Shown here piece by piece: positions 18,185 to 27,154 of a stretch of DNA of 64,000 nt (positions are counted from its first letter, which is position 1; each line of letters begins with the position of its first letter). The DNA comes from Bradyrhizobium erythrophlei (GTDB lineage Bacteria > Pseudomonadota > Alphaproteobacteria > Rhizobiales > Xanthobacteraceae). The notes beneath the pieces were generated by a model. That model searched no databases. It was not told the origin of the DNA and was given only the letters and a program-made list of their open reading frames with translations. The stretch covers positions 5,861,001 to 5,925,000 of the forward strand of contig NZ_LT670818.1 of NCBI RefSeq assembly GCF_900129505.1, read 5' to 3'. A program made the translations under genes and the position numbers.

Positions 18185-19372
18185 TCACTTGATCGCTTCG
18201 ACCAGGGCCATGCCTTCGCCCCGCCAATGCCCGGCCCCAACCACCACAATCTGGGACGGCGGTGTCGGCATTTCAACCTCCAGCCCGGTGGGATCGTTGG
18301 GCGAAAACAGCGCTCCGCGGGAGATCGAGAGCGCGGCGAGGCCAATTCCCAGCGGAAACTGGGTTTCCATGGTGTGGCCGAACACAGTGCCGGTCGCTCG
18401 CACCGCAAACCCGCGATGTTTGCCCAGGAAGGCCCGTTCTTCCGATGTGACCGGCTCGGCGCCGGTCGCCCCGGTAATGATGGCGCCCTGGCCGTCGATC
18501 TTCCCGAGCTTCGACCACAGCTTTTCCAGGGTCGTCGTGACGTCGCCGGGGTGTTTGCGGAGCGCCAGATCGGCGACCACGTTGGTCAGGCGCGCATAAG
18601 GCCTGGCGCCGCGGGCCTGCGCGTGGGCCTTGGACTCGATGACAAGGAAGGCACCGGCGGACCCGAGCGCGAAGCCGGCATTGTTCTGGCGCGCCCAAAC
18701 CGGAGCGAACTTGTCCTTGAGGTTGAAGCCGCCGAATTCGTAGAGCACCAGCAGGTCCTTGCGCTCCCCGTTTTGCGAACCGCCGATCAGCGCGATGTCG
18801 CTCTGACCGGCACTGATCCGCGCGAGAGCGATCCTGGCCGCGTCGACGCCGGCGGCTTCCTCGCCCATGAAGGTGCGCGACGATCCGGTGACGCCGTGCA
18901 CGATGGCAATATTGCCCGCGAGCAGGTTCGAAAGCTGCGCCAGGAACAGCGTCGGACGCAGATCGTTCATCAGCCGTTCGTTGAGAAAGCCGGGAGCGGC
19001 GTTGCCCAGCGCCGCCAGATTCAGGATGTTGGAGTCCACCGCGAGGTCGCGTTCGCCGCCGCCTGCGGCGACGATCATGTCCATCCGGCCCAGGATTTCC
19101 TTGTTGCCCTTGACGCCAGCGGAATCCAGCGCAAGTCCGGCGGCATAGGTCCCGATGCGCTGCCAGGCTTCCATCTGGCGCTGGTCGCCCTTCTTGGGGA
19201 TCTGGGCGTCCAGGTTTACCAGCGCAAAGGGGTGAACGACGTAGGGCGCAAAACCCTTTTCGTCGACATTGATGCGCCGCGCAGTGAGCGCGTCCCAGTT
19301 TGCGTCCAGCCCCTCGCCGAGCGAGGTCGCCAGACCAATGCCGGTGATCCAGACTTCCGCCGCCTCACTCAT
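18185..19372 (-). CDS. fabF2XL: Ketosynthase-like protein lacking the active-site Cys
   Basis: This 395-residue thiolase-fold protein lies in the acpXL operon. Aligned by eye with the intact paralogue, the nucleophile position is Glu172 (GEEAAGVDAARIA, against TACASGASAIQLG), and the first catalytic His falls in ITGATGAEP, where no His exists. Only the last His survives (FGHTMETQ, H333). Loss of Cys with retained fold is typical of chain-length-factor subunits paired with an active ketosynthase. Its stop-proximal end is well separated from the next gene, but its start overlaps the fabZ-like stop by eight bases, indicating coupling. Confidence 0.87.
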   Translation of the reverse strand: MSEAAEVWITGIGLATSLGEGLDANWDALTARRINVDEKGFAPYVVHPFALVNLDAQIPKKGDQRQMEAWQRIGTYAAGLALDSAGVKGNKEILGRMDMIVAAGGGERDLAVDSNILNLAALGNAAPGFLNERLMNDLRPTLFLAQLSNLLAGNIAIVHGVTGSSRTFMGEEAAGVDAARIALARISAGQSDIALIGGSQNGERKDLLVLYEFGGFNLKDKFAPVWARQNNAGFALGSAGAFLVIESKAHAQARGARPYARLTNVVADLALRKHPGDVTTTLEKLWSKLGKIDGQGAIITGATGAEPVTSEERAFLGKHRGFAVRATGTVFGHTMETQFPLGIGLAALSISRGALFSPNDPTGLEVEMPTPPSQIVVVGAGHWRGEGMALVEAIK

Positions 19373-19838
19373 GCGTCATTGCCTGCTGCGGAAAGCCGAT
19401 CTTGTGGGCCATCGCGTCCATGTGCACGCGCAAATCGGGATGAGGGAAGGGGATATGGCGGAAGGTCAGATCGGCGCTGCACTTCAGCTCGGTGCCGACG
19501 CGTACCTTCGCCGAGGTGACCGCAAATCCCGAACCCTCATACTCGACCTTGGCATCGATCGTCAAAAGCTGACCGGGACTGACGAATCCGCGCATCTTAG
19601 CTTCCTTGATCATCGCCAGGAACGGCATGCGTTCGAACTTCATCAGGCCGAGCAGAAGCCAGCCGGAACTCTGCGCCATCGCTTCGGTCAAGAGCACACC
19701 GGGCATGATCGGATAGCCGGGAAAGTGGCCCTCGAAGATCGTGCTCTTCTCGGGAACCTGGGCCTCGACCGTGATGGTCCTCTCGCCGATGTTGAGGTCG
19801 ACGATGCGATCGATGAGCTGGAAGGTTTCGATTTGCAT
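19365..19838 (-). CDS. fabZXL: 3-hydroxyacyl-ACP dehydratase (FabZ-like)
   Basis: This 157-residue hot-dog-fold protein has the FabZ active-site segment GHFPGYPIMPGVLLTEAMAQ, including H38 and E52. It dehydrates 3-hydroxyacyl-AcpXL during very-long-chain synthesis. It starts nine bases after the acpXL stop and overlaps the start of the following ketosynthase-like gene. The symbol follows the rhizobial acpXL operon naming and rests on context. Confidence 0.9.
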   Translation of the reverse strand: MQIETFQLIDRIVDLNIGERTITVEAQVPEKSTIFEGHFPGYPIMPGVLLTEAMAQSSGWLLLGLMKFERMPFLAMIKEAKMRGFVSPGQLLTIDAKVEYEGSGFAVTSAKVRVGTELKCSADLTFRHIPFPHPDLRVHMDAMAHKIGFPQQAMTHE

Positions 19839-19847
19839 GACGGGCGA

Positions 19848-20129
19848 TTACGCGCCCTTGGCCGCGACCAATTCGTCGATGCGGGCGGCGAGGTTTTTCA
19901 GGACGAAATACTGTTCGGTGGTCGCCTTGCCGTCGTTGACCTCCTGAGTCCATTTCTCCAGCGGCAGCTTGATCCCGAACGCCTTGTCGATCGCAAACGC
20001 GATGTCGAGAAAATCGAGGCTGTCGATCCCCAAATCGTCGATGGCATGGCTCTCGGGCGTGATCGTGTCGCGCGGGATGTCGCAGGTTTCGGCGATAATC
20101 GTGGCGACCTGATCGAATGTTGAGGACAT
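19848..20129 (-). CDS. acpXL: Acyl carrier protein for C28 lipid A acyl chain
   Basis: This 93-residue acyl carrier protein has the phosphopantetheine site [11 protein letters not shown] (Ser37). The sequence [17 protein letters not shown] and the longer-than-usual length are characteristic of AcpXL, which carries the 27-hydroxyoctacosanoate chain used for rhizobial lipid A. I chose ATG 20129; the adjacent GTG 20132 is also in frame. It is the first gene of a five-gene minus-strand operon ending in lpxXL. Confidence 0.93.
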   Translation of the reverse strand: MSSTFDQVATIIAETCDIPRDTITPESHAIDDLGIDSLDFLDIAFAIDKAFGIKLPLEKWTQEVNDGKATTEQYFVLKNLAARIDELVAAKGA

Positions 20130-20323
20130 CACTAAGCCTTTGATATATTGATGATAAATTCCGAGGTGGGGCCGGAATCGGGCGCAGCGCCCCGAAATGC
20201 CCGATCCGCCGTCCGGAGTCGAGTGCCCGTATATCGGAGCGCTGCCCTGAGTTCAATGGAGGCGGGCAGTGGCTGCGGATTGGATTTGAGGCCCGGACAG
20301 CCCGTCCCGGCCCTCAAAAAAGC

Positions 20324-20671
20324 TTAAAAATGCGGCGTGGAAATGCGCGCGCAATCGCGCCGTCCCATCAGCACGCAATCCTGGGTCTTGCGCATGTCCG
20401 CGATGCTCATGGCGAGCCAGATTCCGACCGCCGTCAGCGCGACGGTAAAGGCAAAGGCCGCGATGTTGGCGAGCATGCGATGGCGGAAATCGTCGGGCTC
20501 GTCCCGCGGCCGCTCGTAGCGCGCAAGGTCATCAGGCTCGCGATCGAGATCCTGCTTGAGCGCCGGCTCGGCCGGATATCCCCGCCGTGCGAGCGGGTGC
20601 GCAGCGGTGCGCGGCCGGAACTTGAGCACGCGGTGCTCCTCTTCCGACACGATAGGTTGCTGGGTTTTCAC
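20324..20671 (-). CDS. Conserved hypothetical single-pass membrane protein
   Basis: This 115-residue protein has a polar, charged N-terminal half (residues 1-65, rich in Arg, Asp and Pro) and one hydrophobic segment, MLANIAAFAFTVALTAVGIWLAM (about 66-88, read in two parts), then a short tail with two Cys (QDCVLMGRRDCARI). It has no recognised domain. It lies upstream of acpXL on the same strand, 190 bp away, and similar small proteins occur in Bradyrhizobium. The function is unknown. Confidence 0.7.
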   Translation of the reverse strand: MKTQQPIVSEEEHRVLKFRPRTAAHPLARRGYPAEPALKQDLDREPDDLARYERPRDEPDDFRHRMLANIAAFAFTVALTAVGIWLAMSIADMRKTQDCVLMGRRDCARISTPHF

Positions 20672-20760
20672 TGCTGCCAGCTCCGGGACATCCAGAAGTT
20701 ATCTAACACAGGGATGCACGCGTCTCACGGAAAATGTTGACATGGCGGCGATGCGAGAAT

Positions 20761-21654
20761 CTATCCCTCCAAAGTCTCATGGAACCGGCCGTAGTCGATT
20801 CTGATTCGTCCGTCCTCCGAAGTATCGAGGATATCGGCATAGCGGTGGCCGAAGCGAATGTCGGAATGGCGGTAGGTCCGTCGGGCGTGGACGGTTTGCG
20901 CTGCAACAACGTCATATCCGGAAACCACCACCATCAATGAAACCTCCTGTCCATTGAAGTCGTCGGCGTCGAGCCCGTAAAGCGGGCTTTGCTCGTCCAG
21001 CACGTGATAAAGCGTCCAGCTCAGGGCGAGCGCCGGGTGCTCGTGTCGCAACAGCGGCAATTCGTAAAACCGGCGGAACGGGGTGCCCTCCAGGCTCAAT
21101 TCATTCCGGAGCATCCACACCCTGGCGGTGGCGTTGCCGATGATGTTGTGGCGTTCATTCGCGAAGCGAACCATCAGAGAGGGCTTGCCCTCATGGCTTG
21201 AGATCACCGGGTTTTCGGCGAACAGCAGCCGCGCTCGCGGCCGGGAGAACCGCGCGAAGATCAATCCGGTCATCAGCGACATCGAGAAGATGCCCGTGAA
21301 CAGCTCCACCGCGGCGACGAAATGCCCGTAATGGGTCTGCGGATGCATGTCGCCGTAGCCGGCGGTCGACAGCGTTTCGATGCTGAAATAGAGATAGTCG
21401 ATATAGGCGCCGCCCGGCACATTGGCGATCGGCTGGTTGCCGATCCAGTAGAACACGGCGAAAACCGCGTTGAAGACGACGAACACCAGCGCGGCGCCGC
21501 CGATGAACGCCGGCCATGAGGCGGTCATGCAGCGGTGGCTGATATCGGCCCAGAAACTGAGACGAAGGCCCTCGGCGATGACCTCGCGGCCGCCGAGCCG
21601 GACGATTTGGGGCTTCGATGTTCGCTCGCTTGGGTTCTTTGCTGAAAAGATCAT
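20761..21654 (-). CDS. KirBac-type inward rectifier potassium channel
   Basis: This 297-residue channel has an amphipathic slide-helix region, a first membrane helix (AALVFVVFNAVFAVFYWIG), a pore helix and selectivity filter ETLSTAGYGDMHP (TxGYG, 97-102), a second helix with GIFSMSLMTGLIFARFSRP, and a C-terminal immunoglobulin-like cytoplasmic domain of ~150 residues. KirBac channels conduct K+ and are gated by lipids or ligands. ATG 21654 is chosen because aaggagag precedes it; an earlier ATG at 21714 adds 20 unlikely residues. Two Kup transporters lie 8-12 kb away. Confidence 0.92.
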   Translation of the reverse strand: MIFSAKNPSERTSKPQIVRLGGREVIAEGLRLSFWADISHRCMTASWPAFIGGAALVFVVFNAVFAVFYWIGNQPIANVPGGAYIDYLYFSIETLSTAGYGDMHPQTHYGHFVAAVELFTGIFSMSLMTGLIFARFSRPRARLLFAENPVISSHEGKPSLMVRFANERHNIIGNATARVWMLRNELSLEGTPFRRFYELPLLRHEHPALALSWTLYHVLDEQSPLYGLDADDFNGQEVSLMVVVSGYDVVAAQTVHARRTYRHSDIRFGHRYADILDTSEDGRIRIDYGRFHETLEG

Positions 21655-21807
21655 GCTCTCCTTCGATAATTCAGAGCGCGATCGGACGCAAAACCGGTCT
21701 CTACCCGTGCCCATCTCGCTCCAAAGCCCATTTCACGGCCTGCGCCATCATGGCATAATCGTAGGCGTTTCAGAGCAATTTTTGCCAGTTTGTCAGGAGT
21801 TTCCATC

Positions 21808-22446
21808 ATGGCGAATACGCGCGAACCGATGCTTCAGCCGATTCCGATCCTGTCGCTGCGGCCGACCCAGATGACGGTCGGAATGATCGAGGTCAAGGAA
21901 AAGCGCAAGCGCTTGCGGGAATACTGGAAGGAACACAAGTCGCACAAGAAGCAGGACGAGTTTCTCGGCCGGCACATGATCCCGGTGGTGCTGGGACCAG
22001 GCAAGCTGCATTATGTCGTCGATCATCATCATCTGGCACGCGCGCTCCACGAAGAGGACGTCGGGGACATTCTGGTTACCGTGATCGCCGATCTCACCAT
22101 GGTCGAAAAGGACGCGTTCTGGGGCGTGCTCGATAATCACAAATGGGTTTATCCCTACGACGCCAAGGGCGAGCGTCACCACTTCAAGGATATTCCGAAG
22201 ACGGTGGCGGATCTCAAGGACGATCCGTACCGGAGCCTCGCCGGCGAATTGCGCCGCGTCGGCGGTTTCGCCAAGGATACGACGCCGTTCAGCGAATTCC
22301 TGTGGGCGGATTTCCTGCGCCGCAAGATACCGCGCAAGAACGTGGAGGCCGATTTCGAAAAGTCGATCGAGAAGGCGCTGGCTTTTGCCAAGGGCAAGGA
22401 CGCGGTCTATCTGCCCGGCTGGTGCGGAGCCGCATCGGACGACTAG
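21808..22446 (+). CDS. ParB-like nuclease-superfamily protein (ParBc_2 type)
   Basis: This 212-residue protein has a ParB-type N-terminal strand (ILSLRPTQMTVGMIEV) and the YVVDHHHLARAL segment seen in the putative ParB-like nuclease family (ParBc_2). It lacks the helix-turn-helix region of true chromosome-partitioning ParB and has no ParA partner nearby. I chose ATG 21808, preceded by caggag; an upstream start at 21790 is less likely. It is divergent from the KirBac gene, leaving about 150 bp for both promoters. Confidence 0.75.
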   Translation: MANTREPMLQPIPILSLRPTQMTVGMIEVKEKRKRLREYWKEHKSHKKQDEFLGRHMIPVVLGPGKLHYVVDHHHLARALHEEDVGDILVTVIADLTMVEKDAFWGVLDNHKWVYPYDAKGERHHFKDIPKTVADLKDDPYRSLAGELRRVGGFAKDTTPFSEFLWADFLRRKIPRKNVEADFEKSIEKALAFAKGKDAVYLPGWCGAASDD

Positions 22447-22452
22447 GAAGGG

Positions 22453-22550
22453 GTGAGTGGCGAATGGTGAGTAGCGAATGGCGAATGTATAAAGCTGATC
22501 GCAGTGGCGACGAACGTGCTTCGCCACTCGCCATTCGCTACTCGCCATCC
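22453..22550. repeat. Inverted repeat of the gcgaatggcgagtagc type
   Basis: Arms of 21 bp at 22464-22484 and 22528-22548 are inverse copies with one mismatch (a G:T pair in RNA). Each arm is itself built of short iterations of gcgaatgg / gagtagcg. It lies between convergent genes, so a bidirectional terminator role is plausible. This type of intergenic repeat recurs in Bradyrhizobium. Confidence 0.75.
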
Positions 22551-22557
22551 CCTTGTA

Positions 22558-23136
22558 CTATTTCGGCAATCGCCCCATCAGGTAAAATTCGTCGTTCGGG
22601 CGCATCGCGGTGACGTTCGCCATCCGGTTCGACAGCGCGAAGAAGGCCGCGATCGCGGCGATGTCCCAGATGTCGTCGTCGGAAAAGCCGCAGGCAGCGA
22701 CCGCCGCAAAATCCCCTTCCGATATCTTGTGGGCTTCCGCGCTCACCTTCATCGCGAAGTCGAGCATGGCGCGCTGGCGCGGCGTGATGTCCGCCTTGCG
22801 GTAGTTGACGGCGATCTGGTCGGCGATCTCTGGGTTCTTGGCCCGGATGCGCAGGATGGCGCCATGCGCGATCACGCAATACTGGCATTGGTTGGCGCTT
22901 GAGGTCGCGACCACGATCATCTCGCGCTCGGCCTTGGTCAGCCCGCTGTCCTTCTCCATCAGCGCATCGTGATAGGCGAAGAAGGCGCGGAATTCGTTCG
23001 GCCGGTACGCCAGCGTCAGGAACACGTTCGGAACGAAGCCGGATTTTTCCTGCACCGCCAGCAGGCGGGAACGAATATCCTCCGGCAGGCTGTCGATCGC
23101 AGGGGGCGGAAAGCGTTTTGCGATGGGCTGGGTCAT
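22558..23136 (-). CDS. Peroxidase-related CMD/AhpD-like protein
   Basis: This 192-residue carboxymuconolactone-decarboxylase-fold protein has NQCQYCVIAHG, the CxxCxxxH redox site of AhpD-like alkylhydroperoxidases, and the upstream SGFVPNVFLTLAYRP segment typical of the peroxidase-related subfamily. It probably reduces peroxides or quinones using its two Cys. I chose ATG 23136 (MTQPIAKRF); an upstream ATG at 23205 would add 23 residues with no family resemblance. Confidence 0.87.
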   Translation of the reverse strand: MTQPIAKRFPPPAIDSLPEDIRSRLLAVQEKSGFVPNVFLTLAYRPNEFRAFFAYHDALMEKDSGLTKAEREMIVVATSSANQCQYCVIAHGAILRIRAKNPEIADQIAVNYRKADITPRQRAMLDFAMKVSAEAHKISEGDFAAVAACGFSDDDIWDIAAIAAFFALSNRMANVTAMRPNDEFYLMGRLPK

Positions 23137-23215
23137 GGGTGGTTCCGGTGTTGGGCCGCCGTGTGCGGCTGGCCGGAACATAGTCGATGACGGTATTTCC
23201 CGCAAAGCCGGCGAT

Positions 23216-23497
23216 TCAGGCCGCTTTCGTGGCGATCGGCTCGATCTTTGCGAGCTCTTTGCCGATCTGCCGCTTTGCCGTCTGAATGTCGTAATCGGTC
23301 TGGAGGTTCAACCAGAGTTCGGGTGAAGTACCGAAGGCCTTCGACAGGCGCAACGCAGTATCCGCGGTCACGCCGGTTGCCTCATTGGACAATCGCTCCA
23401 TGCGCGTCCGCGGCACGCCGCAGGCTTTTGCCTACGCGCCGGAGGAGAGATCGAGCGGCAGCAAAAACTCTTCCCGAAGAACTTCGCCGGGATGCAT
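23216..23497 (-). pseudogene. higA: HigA-type antitoxin gene with premature stop
   Basis: Reading from ATG 23497 gives MHPGEVLREEFLLPLDLSSG, the standard start of HigA/VapI XRE-family antitoxins. An in-frame TAG follows at 23434-23432 (codon 22), and then the frame continues with the helix-turn-helix and the family C-terminus (LSNEATGVTADTALRLSKAF, then SPELWLNLQTDYDIQ). Full length would be 93 codons. A single base change (TAC or TAT to TAG) explains it. No HigB toxin is recognisable on the upstream side. Translation could restart at Met in PRTRMERL, giving an N-truncated protein. Confidence 0.8.
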
Positions 23498-23635
23498 GTA
23501 ATTACGGTGACAGTGCACTCAATTGTCACGGCGCGTGCGCCAACCCGTTGACTTGATCCTGGCCGCAGGTCTCCGTCGCGCCCTGCGGATTTGCGCGTAA
23601 AATCTAATTTCCTGAACCAGATCAAGCTGTTTCTA

Positions 23636-24110
23636 CCTGTCCAGTCCCTTCCGAAAAAATATTCTGGTTTTCCGAAATCGCAAATCACCTTATACCGCCG
23701 CCGTCCACCCCACTTGAGGGGCGTATCGCGATCGTCACGGACGCGGGGTTGGATGCGATGGACGCGGGGCGCTTTTGACGAACAGCGCTAAAGCGGACGG
23801 AGAAGTCGTGTGGTCCTGACGCCTCGACGCTGGCGTCAAGTTTGCGGATCTATTCGCAAGCGACGGTGACAAGAAAGCCCGATCGCCGGGGAGAGTACGA
23901 AGGAAGCCGTTAAAACCATTGCGTGCGGGGATGCCGGGTGATTTCCGGTGCGACCGCTGTGAATACTCGTGTGCATCTTGCACTAACCACTTCGCACACG
24001 AGGCTGCGGGTGCACTGGGCACCCGGCATTCCCCACGCCCTCTTGGGCGGAAGGTTCTTGCAAAACTTCGGGCGCATCGCGCCGCGAGAGTTAAACGTAT
24101 GTCTAAAGTC
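23636..24110 (+). repeat. Degenerate ~475-bp dispersed repeat, copy A
   Basis: This stretch aligns over its whole length with the reverse complement of 31757-32245. Shared landmarks in order include aatattctg.ttt, gcaaatca, gcgatcgtcac, gtgtggtcctgac, cgacgctgg, gacaagaaagcccg, actcgtgtgc, gcacccgg and gcgcatcgcgccgcgaga. It spans no convincing gene, although short open frames in it resemble peptides often mis-annotated in Bradyrhizobium. It occupies most of the gap between higA and the HerA-like gene. Confidence 0.75.
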
Positions 24111-24189
24111 CGTCATTGCGAGCGAAGCGAAGCAATCCATCTCGCCGCACAAAGAAAGAATGGATTGCTTCGCTGCGCTCGCAATGACG
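24111..24189. repeat. 29-bp-arm inverted repeat (cattgcgagcgaagcgaagc)
   Basis: The arms at 24111-24139 and 24161-24189 are inverse copies (cgtcattgcgagcgaagcga... and ...ctgcgctcgcaatgacg) with one or two mismatches and a 21-bp loop. This is a very common intergenic palindrome in Bradyrhizobium. It abuts repeat copy A and lies about 75 bp beyond the stop codon of the HerA-like gene, where it may terminate transcription. Confidence 0.85.
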
Positions 24190-24265
24190 TTGTCAGGGAT
24201 CGCTAAATAACTGGTAGTATCGGCAATCGAACGAGTAGACCCGTGCAGGGACCGACTTTAATGCG

Positions 24266-26005
24266 TCAGCGCAGCGGTTTTTTCAGCAGCGTAAACCGGT
24301 CGGGGTCGAGACCCATCGACGGCTGCAGCATCGGCGCTTCCACCGACATCGGGCGCGCGCCGGGGCGGTCGTTGATGCCGGGATCATTGGGAACGTCGCG
24401 ATGCGAGGTGGCGCCGCGCCAGCGTTCCAGCACCGCGGCGACGAAATGCATGTCGTGGCCGGCGGCGACCGAGGGCGCCGTCGAGATGGTGGCCTCGCTG
24501 CGCGGCAACTGATGCGGCGGCACTTCCTTGAAGCGCAGTCGGGTCGGGAGCGCGACGCCTTCGCCGAACGCCAGCACCTCGCGGGTGCCGAGCGAGGGCA
24601 CGAACGACAACAGGTTTGCCGCGGCGTCGGACACCGCCGAGCGCAGCAGCGCCTGGTCGCGGTCGTTGGCCAGCCGCATCGTGAACAGCGTGTTGCACTG
24701 GGAGATGATGGTGGCGTCGAGTTCGGCCGGGCGCTGCGTGACCAGCCCGAGATAGACGCCGTATTTGCGGCCTTCCTTGGCGATGCGCGAGACCGCCTTG
24801 CGGGTCGGCCCGAACCCGATGTTGCGGTCGGCGGAAGCGTAGCGATGCGCTTCCTCGCAGACGAACAGCAGCGGCGAGACGCCGTCGCTCCACAGCCCGA
24901 AATCGAACGCCATGCGGCACAGCACCGAGACCACGGAATCGATGACTTCGGCGGGGAAGCCGGCCAGCTGCATCACGGTCATCGGCCGGCCATTGGCGGG
25001 CAGCCGGAACAAATGGCTGATGACTTCCGCCATGGTGTCGCCGCCGACATTGGCGTTGTCGAACATGAAGGTGTAACGCGGATCGTTGCGCACGGTCTCG
25101 ATGCGCGAAATCAGCTTGTGGTAGATGATGCGCGAGGAGCGGTTCTCGAGCCTGCCCATGCGCTCGTCGATCAGCGAAATCAGGTCGACCAGCCGATAGG
25201 GGACCGGCGTATCGACGGTAAAGCCGACCGCCTTGGTGTCGCTGCGCTTCAACCCGAGGCGATCGGTGCTCTGGTACTGGGTATAGGCGGCCTTCGCCAT
25301 CGGAATGACTTCGGCGAGGATGTCGAGCTCTTCGGGCACGCCGGGGCGGCCGGCGAACAGCACGTCGACGATCTCCTCGAAATTGAACAGCCAGAACGGC
25401 AGCTTGAGATTGCGCGGATTGAGCACCAGCGCGCGGTCGCCGAAACAGCGGCCGTACTCGTTGTGCACGTCGAGCAGGAAGATCCGCAAATTCGGTCGCG
25501 CCTTGAGGATCTCGTTCAACAGCAGCGATACGCCGGTCGATTTGCCGACGCCGGTCGAGCCAAGCACCGCAAAATGCTTGGACAGCATTTCCTCGATATC
25601 GACATAGGCGACGACGGAGGGATCCTGCTGCAGCGTGCCGACATTGATCTGGTCCGATCCGCTCGGCGCATAGACCGTGCGAAGCTCGTCATGGGTGATG
25701 AGGTCGACGGCATCGCCGATGGTCGGATAGTTGGTGACGCCGCGCTGGAATTTCTGGCGGTCGGGCCCGCCGAGGATTTCGCCGAGCAGATCGACGGAGG
25801 CAGTGGCGATGTACAAGTCGGAAGTCGGCAGATTCTCGCAGGAGACTTCCGTAATCATGGCGACGATGATGGAATTGGCGCAGCGGATGCTGACGAAGCG
25901 GCCGACGGTGGCCCGTACCTCGGAGATGCCCATCTTGCTTGCCGCCAGAAGCCCGACCCGCGCGAGCGAGCCGCGCACCGAAATCACACGTCCGAGGGAT
26001 GTCAC
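24266..26005 (-). CDS. HerA-like ATPase (DUF87 family)
   Basis: This protein of about 579 residues has an N-terminal beta-rich HAS-barrel region (LGRVISVRGSLARVGLL), Walker A LGSTGVGKST (about 148-157), LFVCEEAHRY as Walker B with the sensor Glu, and RIAKEGRKYGVYLGLVTQRP with an arginine finger. HerA/FtsK-superfamily ATPases form hexameric rings that translocate DNA. The usual NurA nuclease is not adjacent. The start is uncertain: GTG 26005 yields a family-like beginning, while TTG 26023 would add six residues; neither has a clear Shine-Dalgarno. Confidence 0.87.
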   Translation of the reverse strand: MTSLGRVISVRGSLARVGLLAASKMGISEVRATVGRFVSIRCANSIIVAMITEVSCENLPTSDLYIATASVDLLGEILGGPDRQKFQRGVTNYPTIGDAVDLITHDELRTVYAPSGSDQINVGTLQQDPSVVAYVDIEEMLSKHFAVLGSTGVGKSTGVSLLLNEILKARPNLRIFLLDVHNEYGRCFGDRALVLNPRNLKLPFWLFNFEEIVDVLFAGRPGVPEELDILAEVIPMAKAAYTQYQSTDRLGLKRSDTKAVGFTVDTPVPYRLVDLISLIDERMGRLENRSSRIIYHKLISRIETVRNDPRYTFMFDNANVGGDTMAEVISHLFRLPANGRPMTVMQLAGFPAEVIDSVVSVLCRMAFDFGLWSDGVSPLLFVCEEAHRYASADRNIGFGPTRKAVSRIAKEGRKYGVYLGLVTQRPAELDATIISQCNTLFTMRLANDRDQALLRSAVSDAAANLLSFVPSLGTREVLAFGEGVALPTRLRFKEVPPHQLPRSEATISTAPSVAAGHDMHFVAAVLERWRGATSHRDVPNDPGINDRPGARPMSVEAPMLQPSMGLDPDRFTLLKKPLR

Positions 26006-26233
26006 AGTGGTTGAACCTGGCAAGTCATGAATGTGGGTCAGGACACCATTATGGGAGCCGGGGGTTGGAGAAACGGTTAAGCGGGGGCAGTTCGGGATGT
26101 CTCAAATCCGCGGCATCCTGGCCGGGATCGCGTTTCGTCGCATCATCCGCGCCGGCGTGCAGGGCCCGATTCTGCTGCAAAATCGGGGAGTTCCGGCAAC
26201 CGGTCGTTAACGGCGGTGCCGGCACCGGCTTAA

Positions 26234-27007
26234 CGTTTCGTTTACCAAGGCGGCAAAGGACAGGGCTTGCCGGCCTATATCGCGATCGTCGGCCTTTATG
26301 TCGCGGCGACCCTGCTCACGCTCGGCGTGGTGGCGCAGTCGAAGCCGCAGCCCGTGGATGCGGCCGCCGATGGCGCGCTGGTCCGTTCGCCGCTGCGCGA
26401 CCTCAAGGAGGGCGTGGCCTATGTCTGGACCACGCCGCGGATGCGCGCTGCGGTGTGGATCGCGTTCCTCGCCAACCTCACCGCCTATCCGGTGTCCAAC
26501 GGATTGCTGCCCTACATCGCCCGCGAAATCTACGGCACCAGCCAGACCGGGCTCGGCTATCTCTCGGCCAGCTTTGCCGTGGGCTCGCTGGTCGGCTCGA
26601 TCCCGTTGAGCGTGATCGGCGGCATCCGCCGGCTGATGATCGCCGCGACCATCCTGTGGTACGCAGCACTTCTGGTGTTCGCGCAGGTCCAAAGCTTGCC
26701 CGCCGCGATCGCCTGCCTGTGCCTTGCGGGCTTCGCGCAAAGCTTGACCATGATCTCGATCGCGGTGATCCGGATGCGCACCGCGAGTGAGCACTTACGC
26801 GGCCGGGTGATGGGCGTGCGCATGCTCGCGATCTACAGCCTGCCGCTCGGCCTCCTGGCCGCCGGCAGCCAGATCGACAGGATCGGCTTCGCGGCCACCG
26901 GCACGCTCTATGCGGCCGCGGGGCTGGCGCTGATGCTCGCCATCGTGCTGCACTGGCGCGCGGATCTGTGGCACCTGCACGCGCCAACTAACGAAAACAT
27001 TTGGTAA
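26234..27007 (+). pseudogene. MFS transporter remnant (C-terminal half)
   Basis: The open frame begins just after a TAA at 26231-26233, with no ATG or ribosome site; the first usable codon is TTG 26267. The ~246 residues contain six or seven membrane helices and match the second half of EntS-like/DUF894 major facilitator exporters, which are usually about 420 residues (YIAREIYGTSQTGLGYL, AFAQSLTMISIAVIRMRT, LRGRVMGVRML). The first half is missing, so this is probably a deletion remnant. Confidence 0.75.
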
Positions 27008-27154
27008 ATTCAGTCAACCCAATTCGTCGTGAGTGACTTCGGCGGACTGGTTTCGCCGAGCCGGGCGGCATGGATGGTTGGAGCGGAACTTTTCCCGGCG
27101 TGCAGCATTGACATCTTCGCTTTGGTCTGGCGGCCAATAACCTGGAGCGTAGCG

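Noticed and set aside
18185..19372. Calling the second ketosynthase a pseudogene
   Set aside because: The frame is intact and full length, the start is coupled to fabZ, and the last His is kept; loss of the Cys looks functional rather than decay.
24401..26014. 537-codon open frame antisense to the HerA-like gene
   Set aside because: It is rich in Arg, Gly, His and Gln, has no family resemblance, and is the usual shadow of a high-GC gene.
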